A DNA stretch of 64,000 bases from Nitrospirota bacterium (GTDB taxonomy: Bacteria; Nitrospirota; Thermodesulfovibrionia; Thermodesulfovibrionales; JdFR-88): positions 1 to 64,000 of the forward strand of contig JAKBYX010000008.1 of NCBI GenBank assembly GCA_021840255.1, in the 5' to 3' direction. A model generated the notes under the pieces. The model saw only the letters and a list, made by a program, of their open reading frames with translations, made no database searches and had not been told where the DNA came from. This document shows, piece after piece, positions 34,676-43,697 of the stretch. Numbering within the stretch: position 1 is the first letter of the stretch; each line of letters starts with the position of its first letter. Made by a program: the position numbers and the translations under genes.

Positions 34676-34896
34676 GCGCATGAAGGCAAAGGCTGGGAGA
34701 AGGCCGGGCGTCTTTTCCCAGCTCCAGCATCATGGCCCTTTTTGTCCTTAGAATTTAAGGGGTTTGCGGCCCGGCCTCCCCGTTGCTTTCCCCGGCCCTT
34801 CCCGGTAGATGTCCTCCGTTCAATATTCCACTTTGATGTGTTAATATACATTGAATACTTATCCATTTTTCGCATGGAGGTCCGTTCCGGGAAGCT

Positions 34897-35418
34897 ATGG
34901 TAATAGGCAAACCGCTTTTTACGGTGGAGCAGATACAGGCCAAGGTCAGGGAGGTCGCGGACAGGATCACCCGGGAGTACGAGGGTAAAGAGATCGTAAT
35001 GGTCTGCATCCTGAAGGGGGCGTTCATGTTTTTTTCGGACCTGGTCAGGTATATCCGCATCCCCATAAAGGTGGACTTCATTTCCTGTTCGAGCTATGTG
35101 AGATCGGACTCCTCGGGAGAAGTGAAAATGCATCAGGACCTGAGAGAGGACATTAAAGGCAGGCATGTGATCCTGGTTGAGGACATAGCCGACTCCGGCC
35201 TTACCCTGAATTACCTCAGAGAGCACTTCCTGCAAAGGGAGCCGGCCTCTCTCAAGATATGCGCCCTTCTGGACAAGCAGGACCGCAGGGTCGTCGATGT
35301 GGCGCTGGATTATGTTGGCTTCAGGATCCCCAATGAATTTGTCGTAGGCTACGGGCTTGATTATTCGAACATGTTCAGGAACCTGCCCTATATAGCGGTT
35401 TTCAAAAAAACAACCTAA
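34897..35418 (+). CDS. hpt: Hypoxanthine phosphoribosyltransferase
   Basis: 173 residues; GGGAAG sits 4 bases before the ATG. It salvages hypoxanthine and guanine with PRPP. ILKGAFMFFSDL is the PPi loop, ILVEDIADSGLTL the PRPP motif with tandem acidic residues, and FVVGYGLDY the C-terminal metal/base site. S-C-S-S-Y is the flexible loop. All match bacterial Hpt. It is followed by queD after 65 bases with an inverted repeat of GGCCC/GGGCC. Confidence 0.92.
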   Translation: MVIGKPLFTVEQIQAKVREVADRITREYEGKEIVMVCILKGAFMFFSDLVRYIRIPIKVDFISCSSYVRSDSSGEVKMHQDLREDIKGRHVILVEDIADSGLTLNYLREHFLQREPASLKICALLDKQDRRVVDVALDYVGFRIPNEFVVGYGLDYSNMFRNLPYIAVFKKTT

Positions 35419-35483
35419 GGCCCCCATTTTATTTTTAAAGATGAAAGACCTTTCGGGCCTTGCAAAAAGGAGCAAGAAGACTT

Positions 35484-35852
35484 ATGTATGAACTTTCTGT
35501 CGAAGCCTCATTTGCCGCCGCCCATCAGCTCAGGGGATATGGCGGAAAATGCGAAAGACTTCATGGCCATAACTGGAAGGTGCAGGTGCATGTGCTGGCC
35601 GAACGGCTCAATGAAATAGACCTGGCCATTGACTTCCATGTGCTGAAAAAGTATCTGACCGAATGCGTGGCCCCGCTGGACCACTGCTATCTGAACGATG
35701 TTTTCCCCTTCACCGAAAAGAACCCTTCGAGTGAAAACATCGCGAAATGGGTATATGATTCTATTAAGAAGAAATTAAATGGAGAGGTCCACCTTTCGGC
35801 TGTCACTGTCTGGGAGTCCGAAACGGCCTCTGCAACCTACTACGAGGATTAG
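35484..35852 (+). CDS. queD: 6-carboxy-5,6,7,8-tetrahydropterin synthase
   Basis: 122 residues from ATG 35484, with AAGGAG upstream. It converts dihydroneopterin triphosphate in the queuosine pathway. The T-fold markers are visible: zinc histidines in A-A-H-Q-L and H-G-H-N-W, and the catalytic C-x3-H-G-H (CERLHGH) that separates QueD from mammalian-type PTPS. DHCYLND and the final W-E-S-E-T are also standard. No other que gene is in the window. Confidence 0.92.
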   Translation: MYELSVEASFAAAHQLRGYGGKCERLHGHNWKVQVHVLAERLNEIDLAIDFHVLKKYLTECVAPLDHCYLNDVFPFTEKNPSSENIAKWVYDSIKKKLNGEVHLSAVTVWESETASATYYED

Positions 35853-35864
35853 AAAAAATAACCC

Positions 35865-37265
35865 ATGACCGGAACCGGCAACAAAGAGATGGAGCTTTTG
35901 GCCAGGCGGCTTGTTGAGATGGCCCTCGCGGGCGGCGCTGATGAAGCTGAGGCGTACATCAGCTCCAAAAGGGGCGTAACTGCTGAGTCCAAGGACGGGG
36001 CCCCTGAATCTGTTAAGACCTCCAGGGACGTGGGTTGCGCCCTGCGGGTGATAAAAGGCAAAAAAGACAAAAAAGGCAAAAAGCTGGGTTTTTCATATTC
36101 CTCCGGTATGGAAGATGCGGGCAGTGTCGTGCGCGCCTCCCTGGAGGCCGCAAACTATACGGAGGAAGACCCCTTTTTAAGCCTGCCCGAAAAAGGAATA
36201 AACGAAAACCTGCCGTCCGCCGCGAGTACGGAGATATTTGACCAGGCAACCGCCGGGATGACCACAGAGGAGGCCTTCAGGCTTGCCTCCGTGGTGGAGA
36301 AGGGGGCGCGCGAAGCGGACAAAAGGATAAAGCTTGTAAGGAGCGCCACGGCATCGTTTTCCTCGAACGAGGTCCTGATAGTGAACTCGAACGGTTTTTC
36401 CGGGAGCTACTCTTCCACTTCCGCCACCGCCCAGGTCATGGCCGTTGCCGAAGGCGAGGGGGGCGAGACGCAGATGGGTTGGGATTTCATGGGCAGCGCG
36501 TTCATGGAGGACGTCAATTTCGCCCAGGTGGGCAGGGGAGCGGCGGAAAAGGCCCTGGAGCTGCTTGGCGCAAAGAACATCTCTCCAATGAAGGCCCCGT
36601 TGATCGTGGCCAACTCCGTGGCTGCCGAGTTCCTTGGGATATTCGCCTCCATGCTCTCCGCGGAATCCGTGCAGAAGGGAAAATCCCTGCTCGCAGGCAA
36701 ACTTGGACAGCAGGTCATAAGCGGGTCGCTTTCCATCTTTGATGACGGCCTCCTGGCGCGCGGGCTTGGCAGCGCCCCGTTCGATGACGAGGGAGTGCCC
36801 ACATCCAAAAAAAGTTTGATCGAGACCGGCGTCCTGAAGGGCTTCATGCATAACACCTATACCGCAAAAAAGGCCGGGGACGGCGCGGTCTCCACAGGCA
36901 ATGCGGTAAAAGCATCCCTGTCCTCCTTTCCTTCCGTGGGAGCGCTTAATTTTTATCTCAGGGAGGCCGGAGGCATAAAACCCGTAAAACTGGAAGAGCT
37001 TTTTGCCATTGCCGGAAAAGGCCTGTATATAACGGAGGCCATGGGCATGCATATGGTGAACCCGGTGTCCGGCGAGTTTTCCATAGGAATATCCGGCCTG
37101 TTGATAGAAGGCGGAAGACCAACGCATGCGGTGAAGGAAGCTGTAATATCCGGCAACCTGCTGGACCTTTTTAAAAATGTGGAGGCCGTCGGGGACGATC
37201 TTAGGTTTTACGGGGGCACAGGCTCTCCCAGCATTCTTATAGGGCCAACCGACATAAGCGCCTGA
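35865..37265 (+). CDS. pmbA: TldD/PmbA family metallopeptidase
   Basis: 466 residues, the usual length for PmbA (TldE). The family cleaves modified peptides such as microcin B17 precursor and helps degrade CcdA. The middle GxxxA fold and C-terminal E-A-M-G-M-H-M-V-N-P-V-S-G-E-F-S-I-G block are typical of the PmbA half. The zinc-binding HExxxH of TldD is not seen, as expected for PmbA, and no tldD is near. A run of Lys (G-K-K-D-K-K-G-K-K) near residue 66 is an unusual insertion. It starts 12 bases after queD. Confidence 0.88.
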   Translation: MTGTGNKEMELLARRLVEMALAGGADEAEAYISSKRGVTAESKDGAPESVKTSRDVGCALRVIKGKKDKKGKKLGFSYSSGMEDAGSVVRASLEAANYTEEDPFLSLPEKGINENLPSAASTEIFDQATAGMTTEEAFRLASVVEKGAREADKRIKLVRSATASFSSNEVLIVNSNGFSGSYSSTSATAQVMAVAEGEGGETQMGWDFMGSAFMEDVNFAQVGRGAAEKALELLGAKNISPMKAPLIVANSVAAEFLGIFASMLSAESVQKGKSLLAGKLGQQVISGSLSIFDDGLLARGLGSAPFDDEGVPTSKKSLIETGVLKGFMHNTYTAKKAGDGAVSTGNAVKASLSSFPSVGALNFYLREAGGIKPVKLEELFAIAGKGLYITEAMGMHMVNPVSGEFSIGISGLLIEGGRPTHAVKEAVISGNLLDLFKNVEAVGDDLRFYGGTGSPSILIGPTDISA

Positions 37266-37461
37266 CAAAAGCGCGTCGGGAAAAAGCAAAAAGAGCAAAA
37301 AAGCGTCTTTGCGATTGCCCGAATAAGCCAACTTCAATTTTACCTGATCCCTTGAGAATATTTCGATCTGGTGGACGTGACCTCGCGAAAAAATTTTGCC
37401 AAAGGGTTAGAAGAGGAGATCTGTTTTGGCCCCTCTGACCAACTTTTTGGTGTTTTTCTGT

Positions 37462-37467
37462 TATAAT
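37462..37467 (+). promoter_or_regulatory. TATAAT -10 box before the triheme cytochrome gene
   Basis: A perfect TATAAT sits 50 bases upstream of the start, with no convincing -35. The sequence around it (TGTTATAATTC.CGG) recurs at 37892-37906 after the gene, in front of the broken histidine kinase. The remainder of the 37266-37516 gap shows nothing recognisable. Confidence 0.35.
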
Positions 37468-37516
37468 TCTCGGTACTGTAGTTGTAGGAAATAAAAAAGA
37501 AAGGAGGTGAAGATAG

Positions 37517-37837
37517 ATGAGGAAGATAGCAGCTATCATGGCATTTGTAATAGCCATCGTATTCGTTGCAGGGGCCGCACTGGCGATGCCCAAGGAGATT
37601 ACGTTCAAGGCCGGCGCAATGGGCGATGTCCATTTTCCTATGATGGATCATGTCAATGAATTCCACTTGAAATGCACCGATTGCCATACGAAGATATTCC
37701 CGATGAAGGGGCCTGAAAATGGTGGAGTGAAATTCTCTATGGCCGACATCAGGGCGGGCAAATATTGCGGTGAGTGCCATAACGGCAAAACGGCTTTTGC
37801 TCCCGCTGGCAATTGCAACAAATGCCATCACCACTAA
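37517..37837 (+). CDS. Periplasmic triheme c7-type cytochrome
   Basis: 106 residues with a clear signal peptide (cleavage near A-L-A-M). Three CxxCH sites (CTDCH, CGECH, CNKCH) plus separate histidines (H-F-P-M-M-D-H, E-F-H) give the c7 triheme pattern found in Geobacter-type periplasmic shuttles. AGGAGGTGA immediately before the ATG is a very strong ribosome binding site, suggesting high expression. A good terminator follows. It may carry electrons between the inner membrane and the porin-cytochrome conduit 12 kb away; this is inference. Confidence 0.9.
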   Translation: MRKIAAIMAFVIAIVFVAGAALAMPKEITFKAGAMGDVHFPMMDHVNEFHLKCTDCHTKIFPMKGPENGGVKFSMADIRAGKYCGECHNGKTAFAPAGNCNKCHHH

Positions 37838-37856
37838 GACTCATCATTATTTGTTA

Positions 37857-37892
37857 ACAAAAAAAAGGGCCTCATGCGAGGCCCTTTTTTTT
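37857..37892 (+). terminator. Rho-independent terminator after the triheme gene
   Basis: AAAAAAGGGCCTC-ATGC-GAGGCCCTTTTTTTT: a 7-bp GC stem extended by A-T pairs, with a four-base loop and a U-run. Directly after the T-run lies a TATAAT. Confidence 0.9.
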
Positions 37893-37911
37893 GTTATAAT
37901 TCCCGGAATTG

Positions 37912-38215
37912 GAGTTATGGAGACAGCGATCCCGCTTGGACTCGTACTTAACGAACTCATTTCAAATTCTATGAAACACGCCTTTCCATGGGCAATGCCC
38001 GAGAAAATAATAGTAAATATTAGCGGGGAAAATTGAAATCTACATCTTAAATACCGGGACAATAGGACAGGACTTCCCGAGGGCATAGATATTTCCAAAT
38101 CCGGTTCGCTCGGATTTCTTATCATCTGTAATTTAGTTGACAAACAACTCGAAGCACAATCGAAATGAAAAGGAATCATGGGACTGAATTTGAAATAATG
38201 ATCCCAAGGAAATGA
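37912..38215 (+). pseudogene. Broken histidine kinase (HATPase remnant)
   Basis: The first frame reads [20 protein letters not shown], the N-box of HWE/HisKA_2-type kinases, and ends at TGA 38035-38037. Other frames continue the fold: G-I-D-I-S-K-S-G-S-L-G-F resembles the G-box, and finally GTEFEIMIPRK before a stop. At least two frameshifts and a stop are needed to join them, and the sensor and H-box parts are missing. It is therefore a decayed C-terminal fragment. It overlaps the following response-regulator remnant by ATGA, a relic of an old two-component operon. Confidence 0.7.
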
Positions 38216-38433
38216 TGGAAAAAAGGAAATACATATTGATAGTGGATGATGAGATACTGGGCGCGGTCGGCCTGGCCTCGGTAAGGCCGTCCCGGAAAGG
38301 CGCACGCCCTGTTGCGGACCGGTTGTCTTTCCTGGTTTTATGCATGACGCCTGGCTTTTGTGCGAGGGCTTTTGCCTGTCCGCATTTTTTGACCGGTACC
38401 CGGAGCCGGTGGAGAACGCATCAGCTGGCTTGA
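38212..38433 (+). pseudogene. Truncated response regulator start
   Basis: The first 24 residues (M-M-E-K-R-K-Y-I-L-I-V-D-D-E-I) are the beta-1 and acidic pocket of a receiver domain. After LASV the sequence no longer resembles a receiver and lacks the phospho-acceptor Asp. The frame stays open to 38433 but with unrelated content, so the gene was cut by a deletion or insertion. The stretch 38411-38503 carries the end of another unrelated small frame (GERISWLEKLDRIEAETNR...). Confidence 0.6.
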
Positions 38434-38503
38434 GAAGCTGGACCGTATCGAGGCCGAGACCAACCGCTATGGGTGTAATATATATGTAGCGGAGGAACGT
38501 TGA

Positions 38504-38794
38504 ATGATAGAAATAACGGTAACAGGTATAGAGAGATCGGCCGATGGTCCCTGCATGGTCTGTACCATCACGGACGGAATTTCCAGGGCGGAGCTAACGA
38601 TAGCTATTGAGGGGGGCCAGTGCCCTGTGAAATACAGGCCCGTGTCTCCCGTTAACCAGACTATCACGGCATGGCTGGAGACGCATACTCTACGAGAGGT
38701 CTTGGAGGCTGTGCCAGAGGCGGCCAGAGCCGAGGCCCTGTACAAATTACGAGAGTTCTACCAAAAGGAAAGGGCAGGGGAAGACAGCGCGTAA
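38504..38794 (+). CDS. Hypothetical protein, 96 residues
   Basis: ATG preceded by GGAGGAA at 38491-38497. The sequence is acidic and soluble, with an N-terminal beta-rich part and a helical C-terminal half rich in Ala/Glu (REVLEAVPEAARAEALYK). I do not recognise a family. It abuts the resolvase fragment with no gap (TAA then ATG), which suggests both came with the same mobile element. Confidence 0.5.
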   Translation: MIEITVTGIERSADGPCMVCTITDGISRAELTIAIEGGQCPVKYRPVSPVNQTITAWLETHTLREVLEAVPEAARAEALYKLREFYQKERAGEDSA

Positions 38795-38995
38795 ATGAGA
38801 GCCGCCATCTACGCCAGGGTCTCGACCGCCGGCAAGGGACAGAACCCCGACCTCCAGATAGGGCCCCTGCATCAGTGGTCCAGCGCCGCAGTTGAGCTCC
38901 GACTGCGCGATCCAGTGCTCGGTGGGGTCCGGTATCCAGCATCTAAGCATCATTTATTGGGCATTTGCCCCAGATGCAGTTCCAGTTTTTCTTGA
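38795..38995 (+). pseudogene. Serine recombinase/resolvase N-terminal fragment
   Basis: The first 28 residues MRAAIYARVSTAGKGQNPDL are the start of a serine recombinase, including the catalytic Ser of YARVS. Homology fades after QIGPL and the frame stops at 66 residues. The rest of the catalytic domain and the DNA-binding part are absent, so this is an inactive remnant of an integrated element. Confidence 0.65.
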
Positions 38996-39041
38996 CTCTC
39001 CCCATGAACTTGCCCTAACATCTTCACAAAAAGGAGCAACC

Positions 39042-39584
39042 ATGAAAGAAATGAAAATCAGCAGAGCGTTCACGCTGATGGAATCTGGTCCAGTTGTTCT
39101 TGTTACTACAAGTGATGGAAAGAAGAACAATATAATGACGATCTCTTGGACCATGGTGATGGACTTTACGCCGATATTTGCTATAACCACTGGGCCCTGG
39201 AACTATTCCTTTGCCGCTCTTCGAAAATCGAAGGAGTGCGTTATTTCAATTCCCACTGTTGACATGATGGATAAGATCGTTGGAGTGGGAACATGTTCCG
39301 GCGCCGATACGGACAAGTTTGAAAAATTCAGGCTGACCCCCGTGAAAGGGAAGCATGTACAGGCACCCTTAATAAAAGAATGTCTGGCGAATATCGAGTG
39401 TAAAGTAATCGACATCGTCAGAAAGCACAATATTGTCGTCCTCGAAGGCGTTGCCGCGTACTTTGATGATTCGCGAAAGGAGAAGCGAACTGTTCACGCA
39501 GTTGGCGATGGGACCTTTATAGTGGATGGGCGCAAGTTGAATCGAAAAAAAATGATGTCGGCGAAGCTTCCAGCTGGCCTTTAG
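39042..39584 (+). CDS. Flavin reductase-like domain protein (flavoredoxin family)
   Basis: 180 residues from ATG 39042, with AAGGAG 6 bases upstream; the open frame begins at 38892, but the added part overlaps the resolvase debris. The FMN-binding split barrel is recognised by V-L-V-T-T-S-D-G-K-K-N-N-I-M-T-I-S-W, then W-N-Y-S-F, E-C-V-I-S-I-P, and G-T-C-S-G. It probably binds FMN and transfers electrons or reduces a small substrate. It is intact although surrounded by broken genes. Confidence 0.82.
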   Translation: MKEMKISRAFTLMESGPVVLVTTSDGKKNNIMTISWTMVMDFTPIFAITTGPWNYSFAALRKSKECVISIPTVDMMDKIVGVGTCSGADTDKFEKFRLTPVKGKHVQAPLIKECLANIECKVIDIVRKHNIVVLEGVAAYFDDSRKEKRTVHAVGDGTFIVDGRKLNRKKMMSAKLPAGL

Positions 39585-39833
39585 TTCCTTATGACCTCAG
39601 AAGATTCTGTTGTTCCCGTATAACCATCTATATAAAGAGGCCAGCGACTTTTGTCTTTTCCTTAAGAAATCAAAGACCTGAAGGCTTCACATGAACGTCT
39701 GATAAAACGGCTTTCGCCGGTATGACGGCCTTAAAATCATCCGCCCCACGACACAGGCTCTTTCCGCAAACTGCTGTCCAGGACCCGTGTAATTCATTTG
39801 ACATCCCCTCCGGATATTAGGTAATTTTAGAAA
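39585..39833. other. Non-coding gap with no recognisable feature
   Basis: About 250 bases with scattered stop codons on both strands. I see no hairpin, promoter pair or homology that I can support. Confidence 0.4.
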
Positions 39834-40106
39834 ATGGACCATTTGTCGACCATAGACCGCGCTTCGCTGCTCTTTCTGCTTGCCCTTACGATGAACCTGC
39901 CGCTCGGGTATTTAAGGAGCAAAGTCGCCAAGCGCTCGTTTAAATGGTTTCTATACATTCATCTGTCCATACCATTCATAATTATTGCCAGGCTTTTTGT
40001 TCTGGACCTTCATTTCATATACGTGCTGGTATCCATACCCGCAGCGGTCATCGGACAGCTGTCGGGCGGAAAGCTCCCGGTTGTTTTAGCCAAGCCCCAG
40101 GCATAG
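39834..40106 (+). CDS. Small membrane protein, function unknown
   Basis: 90 residues. Three hydrophobic stretches (about 10-26, 40-58 and 60-78) with basic residues between them indicate an inner-membrane protein. I do not recognise the family. The preceding bases lack a strong ribosome binding site. Its stop is directly followed, in the same frame, by the Fic remnant. Confidence 0.5.
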   Translation: MDHLSTIDRASLLFLLALTMNLPLGYLRSKVAKRSFKWFLYIHLSIPFIIIARLFVLDLHFIYVLVSIPAAVIGQLSGGKLPVVLAKPQA

Positions 40107-40109
40107 CTG

Positions 40110-40277
40110 GCGTTTGTCCCTACGCCTCCTCAGGATGCTGAAAAGGCCATGGGAGATCTGGAGAAATACATCCACAGAAAACGGGACAGCTTGCCGGTTC
40201 TGGTAGATTGCGCTTTAATTCATTATCAGTTTGAGACGATACATCCGTTTCGCGACGGCAATGGCAGACTCGGATGA
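40110..40277 (+). pseudogene. Fic-family AMP-transferase fragment
   Basis: 55 codons carry the core of a Fic domain: a F-V-P-T-P-P-Q start, DLEKYIH, LVDCALIHYQFETI and the catalytic HPFRDGNGRLG, where the frame stops just before the final Arg of HPFx(D/E)GNGRxxR. The N-terminal part and all downstream helices are missing. No start codon or ribosome binding site is seen. The break point lies six bases before a fragment of the dispersed repeat. Confidence 0.75.
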
Positions 40278-40283
40278 CTGATA

Positions 40284-40299
40284 TGCTCGCTATCCATTT
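40284..40299 (+). repeat. Dispersed intergenic repeat, fragment E
   Basis: TGCTCGCTATCCATTT matches the outer end of copy A. Only this terminus is present. It lies right after the truncated Fic frame. Confidence 0.5.
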
Positions 40300-40322
40300 A
40301 CTGTATACATAAACTGTTACAT

Positions 40323-40502
40323 AAACTGCTTGCGTGGCAATATCATGGCCCGGCGGATTATGATGATGGCGGCAGGGTTTTCATTTTAAATCAAAAAGCC
40401 GAAGCCGGAAAGGAGTTTTGGTTTTTTATGGATGCGTTTGATCTTGACCCACGGTTTGCGATAGAGAGGGAAAAAAGAAAAAAGGCAAAGACCTGCAATT
40501 AA
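40323..40502 (+). pseudogene. C-terminal fragment of an unidentified gene
   Basis: Open frame KLLAWQYHGPADYDDGGRV... ending E-R-E-K-R-K-K-A-K-T-C-N, with aromatic/acidic composition typical of a real protein but no start codon. It could be the end of the gene whose front was lost with the Fic break. Family not recognised. Confidence 0.35.
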
Positions 40503-40623
40503 ACCAAAAGAAACGGCATATGTTCATATACGTTTGAACAGTCCGGCTAAAAAAATCATTTAAAAACGGGAGATTAAAATTTCCAGTTTGAACGGGAAAA
40601 CACAAAAAAGAGGCGGCCATAAC

Positions 40624-40653
40624 TTGACGGCATGAGGTTTAAAATTTTATCCT
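40624..40653 (+). promoter_or_regulatory. Possible promoter immediately before argH
   Basis: TTGACG (40624-40629) and TATCCT (40648-40653) are 18 bases apart. The argH ATG follows 7 bases later, with no Shine-Dalgarno. Confidence 0.35.
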
Positions 40654-40660
40654 TTCCTTT

Positions 40661-42097
40661 ATGGCAATGAAATCCAAAACTGCAAAACAAAAAATCAAAA
40701 AACCGTGGGGCGGAAGGTTTTCCGGCGGCACCAGCCAGGCTGTGGAGGCATTTAGCGAATCCATTTCCTTCGATAAAAGGCTCTGGAAGTACGATATAGA
40801 GGGCAGCATTGCTCACGCCGGGATGCTTGGAAAGCAGGGCATCATCCCAAAAAAGGACGCGAAGCTCATAGTGAAAGGCCTCATGCGGATAGCCACCCGC
40901 ATAGCGGAGGGCGGGTTTGTCTTCAGGGAGGAGCTTGAGGACATTCACATGAACATAGAGGCCGCCCTCATAGAGGAAACGGGAGAGGCGGGGAAGAAAC
41001 TCCATACCGCAAGAAGCAGGAACGACCAGGTAGCCCTGGACCTGAGGCTCTATCTGCGCAGTGAGGTCAAAGAGACCATCGGCCTGGTAGGAGGGCTCAA
41101 AGCGGCGCTCGTTGATCTGGCGCAAAGGCACAGGGAAATTATAATGCCCGGATATACTCACCTTCAACGGGCCCAGCCAGTTCTGCTGGCGCATCACCTG
41201 CTGGCGTATGCGGAGATGATGGACAGGGACGCTGAGAGACTGCTGGAATCCCTGAAAAGGATAAACGTTCTGCCGCTGGGGGCCTGTGCCCTGGCAGGGA
41301 CGAGTCTGCCGATAGACAGGCTATATGTTGCGGAACTCCTGGGTTTCGACGCGGTTTCCGCCAACAGTATGGATTCCGTGTCTGACAGGGATTTTGTGCT
41401 TGAATTTCTGAGTGACGCAGCCATCCTGATGATGCATCTTTCAAGGCTTTCGGAGGAAGTGGTACTCTGGTCTACGGAGGAGTTTTCCTTCATCGGGCTT
41501 CCCGATGCATTTGCGACCGGCTCCAGCATCATGCCGCAAAAGAAAAATCCGGATGTGGCGGAGCTTGCCAGGGGCAAAACGGGCAGGGTTTACGGGAATC
41601 TTATGGGTATGCTTACTGTCATGAAGGCTCTTCCGCTTACCTACAACAGGGACCTGCAGGAAGACAAAGAGCTCCTTTTTGACACGGTTGACACGGTGAA
41701 ATCCGTGCTGGACGTACTGGCGCAGATGCTTCCGGTCATAAATTTCAGGACGGAGAGGCTTGAGGAGACGGCGGGAGAAGGCTTTTCGACCGCCACAGAC
41801 ATGGCTGAATACCTCGTTAAGAAGGGCATGCCTTTCAGGGAGGCGCATGGAGTGGTGGGCAGGGCTGTCCTCTATGCGTCACAAAAGGGCAAAAGGCTCG
41901 AAGATATCAGCCTGGATGAGTATAAGGGGCTTTTCAGCGGCCTGTTTGACAAGGATGTTTTCCAGGTCCTTTCGCCGCGGGCCTCTGTTGCGGCCAAAAA
42001 AAGCCTGGGCGGGACGGCCCCGTCTGAGGTGGCCAGGCGGATGGCCGCGCACAAAAAGGAAAAGGAAAAGAAAAAGAAAGATAAAAAAGGCAAGTGA
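40661..42097 (+). CDS. argH: Argininosuccinate lyase
   Basis: 478 residues. It splits argininosuccinate into arginine and fumarate. KPWGGRF near the N-terminus, [12 protein letters not shown], and the fumarase/lyase signature [12 protein letters not shown] with the flexible catalytic loop are all standard. The N-terminus has an 18-residue basic extension and the C-terminus a tail of alternating Lys and Glu (about 16 residues) that normal ArgH lacks; both are encoded by A-rich DNA. The stop overlaps the GTG of the next gene. Confidence 0.93.
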   Translation: MAMKSKTAKQKIKKPWGGRFSGGTSQAVEAFSESISFDKRLWKYDIEGSIAHAGMLGKQGIIPKKDAKLIVKGLMRIATRIAEGGFVFREELEDIHMNIEAALIEETGEAGKKLHTARSRNDQVALDLRLYLRSEVKETIGLVGGLKAALVDLAQRHREIIMPGYTHLQRAQPVLLAHHLLAYAEMMDRDAERLLESLKRINVLPLGACALAGTSLPIDRLYVAELLGFDAVSANSMDSVSDRDFVLEFLSDAAILMMHLSRLSEEVVLWSTEEFSFIGLPDAFATGSSIMPQKKNPDVAELARGKTGRVYGNLMGMLTVMKALPLTYNRDLQEDKELLFDTVDTVKSVLDVLAQMLPVINFRTERLEETAGEGFSTATDMAEYLVKKGMPFREAHGVVGRAVLYASQKGKRLEDISLDEYKGLFSGLFDKDVFQVLSPRASVAAKKSLGGTAPSEVARRMAAHKKEKEKKKKDKKGK

Positions 42098-43122
42098 GGC
42101 CCATTTCAAGGATTTTTTCTTTTTTGTTTTTTTCTTTTTCCCGGGCCGTTTTTTTATGCGCGGTATTTTTTTTGGCCGCACTCTCTTCCTGCGGGCATAA
42201 AACGCCGCTTTCCCTTGAGGCCTTCCGGCCCCCGCAGGCTCCGTCCAACCTGATGGCCGTCCAGAGGGAAAATGTGATCAGTCTGTCCTGGACTTACGGC
42301 GGGGCAGAGGCAGTAAAGGACTTTATCATCGAGGAGAGGATCCAAAAAGGAATTTCATCGGGAAAAGGCGGGCCGCCTGAAAATGGAAAAGGGCGGGAAA
42401 AAGAAAAGGCCTCCTTCAGGATGATAGCTAAAGTGAAGGGCGGCTCATATTCGCAGCCTGTTATTTTTGGGCAGACCTATGATTTCAGGGTCATGGCGGA
42501 ATCCACGTCCGGAGTTATCGGCGGACCTGCCGGAATAGTAGTCCCGGCGCTCGCCCCGCCGCCCCAGCCGCAGGGGCTTGGTTTTTCTATCGGCAATGAG
42601 TTTGTCACGCTTAAATGGCAGAATATTGGGAAATGGGACGGGAAAAAAGTTTTTTACAATATTTATCAGAGTGCGCCGGGGGGGAAATCAAAAAAGTCAA
42701 AAACGCTCCTTAATGCCTCTCCCATTACGCAAAACACCTTTGACGTTGCTCCCAATACGGGGCAGGTGACGGTCTATTCAGTGTCGGCTCAGCTTGGCGG
42801 GCCGTTCCTGTACGAGGGCAAGAGCTCCCAGGTGATCGTAAAACCAGCCGATTTTGTGCCCGCGACTCCGGCGGCGCCAACCGCATTGAAAACGGCTGAA
42901 GGCATAAGGCTTATCTGGAACGCGAACCCGGAGTCCTGGGTAAGCGGCTACCGGATTTACAGGCGGATAAAAACAAACGGGAAATGGGAATCTGCCGGGT
43001 TTTCATCCATACCTTCCTATCTGGATGCCGGCGCCACATCCGGAGACTACAGGATAACCGCAGTGGGCAGCGTGTCCGAAAGCCCGTTTTCAGTGGCGAT
43101 CAGAATCCCTCCGGGCAAATAA
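42094..43122 (+). CDS. Fibronectin type III domain lipoprotein
   Basis: 342 residues, GTG start inside the argH stop. The signal peptide ends with lipobox A-L-S-S-C (Cys33). A first FN3-like domain begins [11 protein letters not shown] and a second or third ends in V-S-G-Y-R-I-Y-R-R, with [10 protein letters not shown] and Y-R-I-T-A-V typical of FN3 strands. Low-complexity Gly/Lys loops interrupt the first domain. It is probably a surface or periplasmic binding scaffold; ligand unknown. Coupling to argH is odd and likely of no functional meaning. Confidence 0.75.
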   Translation: MRPISRIFSFLFFSFSRAVFLCAVFFLAALSSCGHKTPLSLEAFRPPQAPSNLMAVQRENVISLSWTYGGAEAVKDFIIEERIQKGISSGKGGPPENGKGREKEKASFRMIAKVKGGSYSQPVIFGQTYDFRVMAESTSGVIGGPAGIVVPALAPPPQPQGLGFSIGNEFVTLKWQNIGKWDGKKVFYNIYQSAPGGKSKKSKTLLNASPITQNTFDVAPNTGQVTVYSVSAQLGGPFLYEGKSSQVIVKPADFVPATPAAPTALKTAEGIRLIWNANPESWVSGYRIYRRIKTNGKWESAGFSSIPSYLDAGATSGDYRITAVGSVSESPFSVAIRIPPGK

Positions 43123-43185
43123 AAACTTCTCCTGGTGTCGTCTTTCTCTTTTTCCCGGCATAGTTCTTGCAATTTTATCTTGGTT

Positions 43186-43311
43186 ATGAAATCAATAAAC
43201 CGTATAAAGCGGCCAGTGGTGCGTGAAAATCCGCTTGAGGAGATTTGGCGTCTGCGGAAGAAAGGTGAAAAGACGCTTTTTCAGTCCAGCGCTCTCAAGA
43301 AACGGAGGTGA
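43186..43311 (+). CDS. Possible 41-residue basic protein
   Basis: Frame M-K-S-I-N-R-I-K-R-P-V-V-R-E-N-P-L-E-E-I followed by W-R-L-R-K-K-G. About a third of residues are basic. No ribosome binding site is obvious. It sits in the 276-base gap between the FN3 gene and the next hypothetical gene; it may be chance. Confidence 0.25.
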   Translation: MKSINRIKRPVVRENPLEEIWRLRKKGEKTLFQSSALKKRR

Positions 43312-43398
43312 GAGGTTTTTTTTAAAAGATATGAGATCTAAGAAAAACTGACCTTTCCCCCGCGGACAGGCCTTTTTTGATTTGAAAGGGGGCCGCAC

Positions 43399-43665
43399 AT
43401 GGACAAAATTCTTGAAGGACTGGTGGAGTTTGCAGCGCTCAGGGGCAGCAATTACGTGAAAGGGTACTCCCCTATGTGGGACATAAGGAAGAAGACGGCG
43501 GAATTTGCCGTTCTCCTTCTCCTTTTTGTAAAGCAGACCGACGGGGTGGATGATGAGGACATGAAAACCAGGCTGACGGAACTTCAACCCTACGTGGATG
43601 ATCTGAGAAGGTCCATCTTTCATCTCAAATGCAACAAGGTGCCGGCTGAAAAACGCCGTTTCTGA
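43399..43665 (+). CDS. Hypothetical protein, 88 residues
   Basis: GGGGGCC at 43389-43395 may be its ribosome binding site. The protein is soluble and helical, with a hydrophobic A-V-L-L-L-L-F-V helix in the middle, an acidic D-G-V-D-D-E-D turn and a basic C-terminus. No family is recognised. It stands just before smpB, in the same direction. Confidence 0.5.
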   Translation: MDKILEGLVEFAALRGSNYVKGYSPMWDIRKKTAEFAVLLLLFVKQTDGVDDEDMKTRLTELQPYVDDLRRSIFHLKCNKVPAEKRRF

Positions 43666-43697
43666 AGTTTTTTGATTTTTCCGTGCTAAAATGGACG

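Noticed and set aside
35417-35461. AAGGCCC/GGGCCTT inverted repeat after hpt as a terminator
   Set aside because: The loop is about 31 bases and only a short A-run follows; queD starts right after.
36177-37337. Minus-strand frame of 386 codons opposite pmbA
   Set aside because: Antisense shadow of a gene with strong family signatures.
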